This document shows positions 61,161 through 64,000 of a stretch of 64,000 nt of DNA, in pieces (within the stretch, counting starts at the first letter, position 1; every line of letters starts with the position of its first letter). The notes beneath the pieces were generated by a model. That model saw only the letters and a program-made list of their open reading frames with translations. It ran no database searches and was not told where the DNA came from. Source of the stretch: an uncultured Eubacterium sp. (GTDB taxonomy: Bacteria; Bacillota; Clostridia; Lachnospirales; Lachnospiraceae); contig CAJUTM010000006.1 of NCBI GenBank assembly GCA_910589595.1, positions 62,001 through 126,000 on the forward strand, read 5' to 3'. Position numbers and translations under genes: made by a program.

Positions 61161-61238
61161 TTTCAGTGTAATACAATTTCAGTAAAATCGCAAGTAAGAA
61201 AATCAAACGGGCGATTGGCAAAAGGTGAGGGTCATAAT

Positions 61239-62744
61239 TTGAAGAAGAGAAGTAAATGGCCGGCGTTACTGGTGATTTTTATTTTATCACTTGTTATTTG
61301 CGGCTATGTATATATTGCATATCAGGCAGTAAAACCTGCCGATGATATTATATGTGACGGAGTATTTATAGAGACGATAGAGTTGAGCGGCATGACGCAG
61401 CAGCAGGCGAAAGCGGCAGTAGAGCAGTATGTCGCTGACAAAGTGAACCGCACGCTTGCGGTGGACGTAAACGGCAAGAGGGTAACGGCGTCTCTGGCTG
61501 ATTTGGGATATGCCTGTGAGGAGAACGATTATATCCAGCAGGCGCTCCGCGTCGGCAAAGACAGCAATCCGTTCGCGAATTACGCCACAATACGGAATGC
61601 AAAGACAAATCATATCGTGTATGATTTAGCTTTTCAGTACTCCGATAAGAAGATTTCCAAATTCATTAAAAAACAGTGTAGTAAGGAATGCGTCAAGGCC
61701 AAAGATTCAAAGATAAAAATGGAAAACGGAGTCCTGACGTATACGAAAGCCCGTGACGGGGTGGCTATTGACGCCAAACGTACATTAAGCAATATTAAGC
61801 AGGCGATGAAAGAGCAGGAAGCAGAAGAAATCATTGAGGCGTCAGCGGAAATCATTACACAAAAACCCGCTGTCACCGAAGAACTGGCTTCGCGGTGTAA
61901 AGATAAGATAGGGACATTCCAGACAACATTTAATGCTGCCAATGTCAGCCGTTCGAGAAATCTTGCCAATGCCGCGCGCCTGATTAATGGTTCCGTGATT
62001 CAGCCGGGGAAAACTTTTTCCGTACATGATACGATTTCCCCATTGACGGAAGATAATGGTTATTATGCGGCGCCGTCGTATAACAACGGCAAAGTGGAAG
62101 ATTCGATTGGGGGCGGCGTCTGTCAGGTATCTACCACGCTTTATAATGCCGTTCTCAGGGCTGAACTGGAAATTGTTGAGAGAAGTCCGCATTCTATGGT
62201 AGTTACTTATGTAAAGCCGTCTATGGACGCGGCCATTGCCGGCGACTATAAAGATTTCAAGTTTAAGAATAATACGGAAGTTCCGGTTTATATTGAGAGC
62301 GGTACACGTTCGGGAATGATTTTCTTCCATGTCTACGGAGAGGAGACGAGGAAAAGCAGCCGCAAGATTTCTTTTGAATCAGAGACGATTGAGACTATGC
62401 AGCCGGGGCCGGATAAGATTATTTATGACAAGACGAAGCCGGCGAATTATACGAAAGTAACGCAGGAAGCGCATACGGGATATAAAGCTGTCCTCTGGAA
62501 GATTGTGAAAACGGATGGCAAAACAAAGAAGACGAAAGTTAATTCGAGTACCTATCAGGCAGTTCCCCGATATGTGACGAAAGGCACGCAGAAAGTGACG
62601 CCGAAACCTACGGCGAAACCGACGCCAAAAGCGAGCGCTGCACCTAAGGCGACGCCAAAGCCGGCGCCGAAAGCAAAGCCAACTCCTCAGCCAACGCCGG
62701 TACCGGCAGCTACGCCGGCGCCTGCCGCACAACCCGCGCAATAG
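61239..62744 (+). CDS. VanW family protein with peptidoglycan-binding-like domain
   Basis: 501 residues; TTG at 61239 with AGGTGAGGG upstream is preferred over a TTG eight codons earlier. One membrane helix (WPALLVIFILSLVICGYVYI) anchors an extracellular part: a PG_binding_4-like domain (about 50-220, with GVFIETIELSGMTQQQAKAA and ENGVLTYTKARDGVAID) and the VanW domain (RNLANAARLINGSVIQPGKT, GGGVCQVSTTLYNAVLRAEL, ERSPHSMVVTYVKPSMDAAI), then a long Pro/Thr/Lys/Ala tail of about 60 residues that probably spans the wall. Role in envelope function is presumed; vancomycin resistance is not implied. Confidence 0.9.
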   Translation: MKKRSKWPALLVIFILSLVICGYVYIAYQAVKPADDIICDGVFIETIELSGMTQQQAKAAVEQYVADKVNRTLAVDVNGKRVTASLADLGYACEENDYIQQALRVGKDSNPFANYATIRNAKTNHIVYDLAFQYSDKKISKFIKKQCSKECVKAKDSKIKMENGVLTYTKARDGVAIDAKRTLSNIKQAMKEQEAEEIIEASAEIITQKPAVTEELASRCKDKIGTFQTTFNAANVSRSRNLANAARLINGSVIQPGKTFSVHDTISPLTEDNGYYAAPSYNNGKVEDSIGGGVCQVSTTLYNAVLRAELEIVERSPHSMVVTYVKPSMDAAIAGDYKDFKFKNNTEVPVYIESGTRSGMIFFHVYGEETRKSSRKISFESETIETMQPGPDKIIYDKTKPANYTKVTQEAHTGYKAVLWKIVKTDGKTKKTKVNSSTYQAVPRYVTKGTQKVTPKPTAKPTPKASAAPKATPKPAPKAKPTPQPTPVPAATPAPAAQPAQ

Positions 62745-62764
62745 TTCTGGAAAGGGAAAGAGTA

Positions 62765-63751
62765 ATGCAGATAGGAAAGATACCGGAAACGGTGCTAAAG
62801 CGTTCCGTATTAAAAAAAATAAAAGTAAGGCGCCCCGAGGTGCTTGTTCATGCGGGCGTAGGGGAAGATTGCGCCGTGCTGGGGCCAACGGAAGACGCCA
62901 TCGTCTTATCGACTGACCCGATTACAGGCACGTCAAAAGATATCGGCAAACTGGCCTTTCATATAACCGCCAATGACATTGCCTCTTCCGGAGCGGAGTT
63001 AGTGGGAATGCTTGTCACGGTTATTTTTCCGCCGGAGAGTCAGGAAGAAGAACTGCAAATCATTATGGAAGAACTAACCGCTCTCGCAGAAAAATATGAA
63101 GTAGAGATATTGGGCGGGCACACGGAAGTTTCCGCCGCCGTGAATCAGACGCTGATTTCCGTAACGGGGGTAGGCAAAGCGGCGCAGGGGAAAATAGTGA
63201 CGACCGGCGGACTGCGCGCCGGACAGGAACTCGTCGTCACAAAATGGATTGGTCTGGAGGGCTCTTCCATACTCGCAAAAGAAAAAGAAGAACTTTTGCA
63301 AAAACAGCTTCCGAATGAAATCATAGAGACGGCAAAAAGATTTGATGAGAAGCTCAGTGTTGTGCCGGACAGTAAGGTTGCCATGGAAATCGGCGCCAGC
63401 GCCATGCATGATGTGACAGAGGGCGGTATTTTTGGCGCCCTGTGGGAAATGGCGGCGGCTTCCGGTGTGGGGCTTACGGTTGATTTAAAGAAAATCCCTC
63501 TCCGTCAGGAGACGATTGAAATATGTGAAGTGTTTGACATTAATCCCTATATGCTTATTTCGAGCGGCAGTTTGCTGATTGGCACAAATCATGGCTATCA
63601 ACTGGTGCAGGAACTGGAGCGGGCGGGGATACATGCTGCCGTAATCGGTTATGCCACAGAGGGCAATGACCGCGTCGTCATCAATGGTGAAGAGCGTCGT
63701 TATTTAGAGCCTCCAAAGACGGACGAGCTGTTTCGGGCGCTTCGTTTTTAG
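62765..63751 (+). CDS. AIR-synthase-related protein, HypE/ThiL-like
   Basis: A 328-residue ATP-dependent enzyme of the PurM/AIR-synthase superfamily. GEDCAVLGPTEDAIVLSTDP (ATP and metal-binding N-terminal region), FHITANDIASSGAELVGMLV and EILGGHTEVSAAVNQTLISV are diagnostic; the C-terminal half has MHDVTEGGIFGALWEMA and PYMLISSGSLLIG. The C-terminal Cys of true HypE is absent (the protein ends RALRF), so hydrogenase cyanation is not supported. AAAGGGAAAG lies before the ATG. Confidence 0.85.
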   Translation: MQIGKIPETVLKRSVLKKIKVRRPEVLVHAGVGEDCAVLGPTEDAIVLSTDPITGTSKDIGKLAFHITANDIASSGAELVGMLVTVIFPPESQEEELQIIMEELTALAEKYEVEILGGHTEVSAAVNQTLISVTGVGKAAQGKIVTTGGLRAGQELVVTKWIGLEGSSILAKEKEELLQKQLPNEIIETAKRFDEKLSVVPDSKVAMEIGASAMHDVTEGGIFGALWEMAAASGVGLTVDLKKIPLRQETIEICEVFDINPYMLISSGSLLIGTNHGYQLVQELERAGIHAAVIGYATEGNDRVVINGEERRYLEPPKTDELFRALRF

Positions 63752-63800
63752 GGGATTTTGCAATATTTGAAAGAAGAAAGTTACAAAATAAAGAATTTTA

Positions 63801-63829
63801 TAGACACTTTTTTACAAATATGTTATGAT
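63801..63829 (+). promoter_or_regulatory. Promoter of the cheX-like gene
   Basis: TAGACA (63801-63806), a 17-base spacer and TATGAT (63824-63829), 33 bases before the ATG. Confidence 0.5.
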
Positions 63830-63861
63830 ACATACAAGACTGTGCAAAAGGGGAGAAGATA

Positions 63862-64000
63862 ATGGCTACGTTGAATGCAGAACATATTAATCCTTTTCTC
63901 ATGGCAGCCAAGAAAGTATTACAGGACATGTGTTTTGTTGAAGTTGGAATCCAAAAACCAATTTTAAAAGAAGCGAAGTTTGCTTCGAACAATTGGGTTA
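63862..64000 (+). CDS. cheX: CheX-type chemotaxis phosphatase, 5' part
   Basis: The first 46 residues of a gene cut by the window end. AGGGGAG lies about 9 bases before the ATG. NAEHINPFLMAAKKVLQDMC is typical of the first helix of CheX, a CheY-P phosphatase family. The catalytic E-x2-N region is beyond the window, so activity cannot be checked. Confidence 0.75.
   Translation, partial: MATLNAEHINPFLMAAKKVLQDMCFVEVGIQKPILKEAKFASNNWV

Noticed and set aside
61239..62744. Vancomycin-resistance determinant
   Set aside because: VanW-domain proteins are common in Clostridia outside van clusters; no vanH/A/X-type genes are nearby.
62379..62888. 169-residue leftward Arg-rich ORF
   Set aside because: Antisense of the Pro/Lys/Ala tail of the VanW protein and the start of the AIR-synthase gene; pure composition artefact.
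62765..63751. hypE (hydrogenase carbamoyl dehydratase)
   Set aside because: The C-terminal Cys-containing motif of HypE is absent, so only the superfamily name is supported.

Overview
The window looks like chromosomal DNA of an anaerobic gut Firmicute, most likely a Lachnospiraceae-type Clostridium relative. This is inferred from the gene set: an aryl-sulfate sulfotransferase of the cytosolic gut type, an [FeFe]-hydrogenase maturase (HydE), a DUF4080 B12/radical-SAM protein, a CheX-type chemotaxis protein, Big2 (Ig-like) secreted proteins, a teichoic-acid-like polymer locus, AGGAGG-type ribosome sites and frequent TTG/GTG starts. There are no rRNA genes, no CRISPR array and no intact prophage or insertion sequence. 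One tRNA gene (Gly, TCC) lies at 58494-58564.

Layout. 1-3208: two genes of unknown function and a catalytically gutted paralogue of the sulfotransferase. 3451-10331: secreted SGNH hydrolase, secreted Big2 protein, alanine/glycine:cation symporter, DUF5662 protein and MATE exporter. 10469-15810: an operon cysD-cysN-cysC-aryl sulfotransferase that activates sulfate to APS/PAPS and carries a sulfo-transfer enzyme, with no reductive sulfate genes. 15815-24417: ClC channel, Big2 protein, a CFI-box-CTERM protein facing a small tyrosine recombinase across a gap with inverted repeats, Nudix hydrolase, proline symporter and pyrimidine nucleoside phosphorylase. 24462-42625: a cell-surface polysaccharide locus (UDP-galactopyranose mutase, several glycosyltransferases, polyprenyl glycosylphosphotransferase, two-gene ABC exporter, GlfT2-like galactofuranosyltransferase, two CDP-glycerol-type glycerophosphotransferases). 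It is interrupted at about 26700-31261 by an accessory segment with an AraC regulator, a broken flavodoxin-like gene, a frameshifted RhuM gene, gene fragments and nicotinate phosphoribosyltransferase. 43086-49096: HydE, a YitT protein, a PadR-controlled envelope module, an acidic Trp/Asp-rich lipoprotein and a CDF cation transporter. 49222-64000: hybrid histidine kinase, intracellular GH43 enzyme, membrane proteins, a UPF0175/DUF3368 toxin-antitoxin pair, the tRNA, radical-SAM DUF4080, VanW protein, an AIR-synthase-like protein and the start of a CheX gene.

Three items stand out. (1) Between 19684 and 20028, two 24-bp near-identical sites in inverted orientation flank about 300 bp of non-coding DNA. 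A strong promoter sits at the very edge of the segment and a FimB-sized tyrosine recombinase lies next to it: the architecture of a phase-variable (invertible) promoter that would face either the recombinase or the CFI-box-CTERM gene. (2) A 133-nt element is present twice (17394-17526 and 53966-54098), each time directly upstream of a start codon. It has three hairpins, two covarying stem base pairs, and a hairpin loop complementary to bases just before the ribosome-binding site, which could form a pseudoknot. (3) The PAPS-forming operon ends in a cytoplasmic aryl-sulfate sulfotransferase, and its CysN carries an extra degenerate APS-kinase domain. This points to sulfonation rather than sulfate reduction.

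Starts were chosen from visible ribosome sites and often differ from the longest possible frame. All functional names rest on motif recognition by eye; no database search was run.
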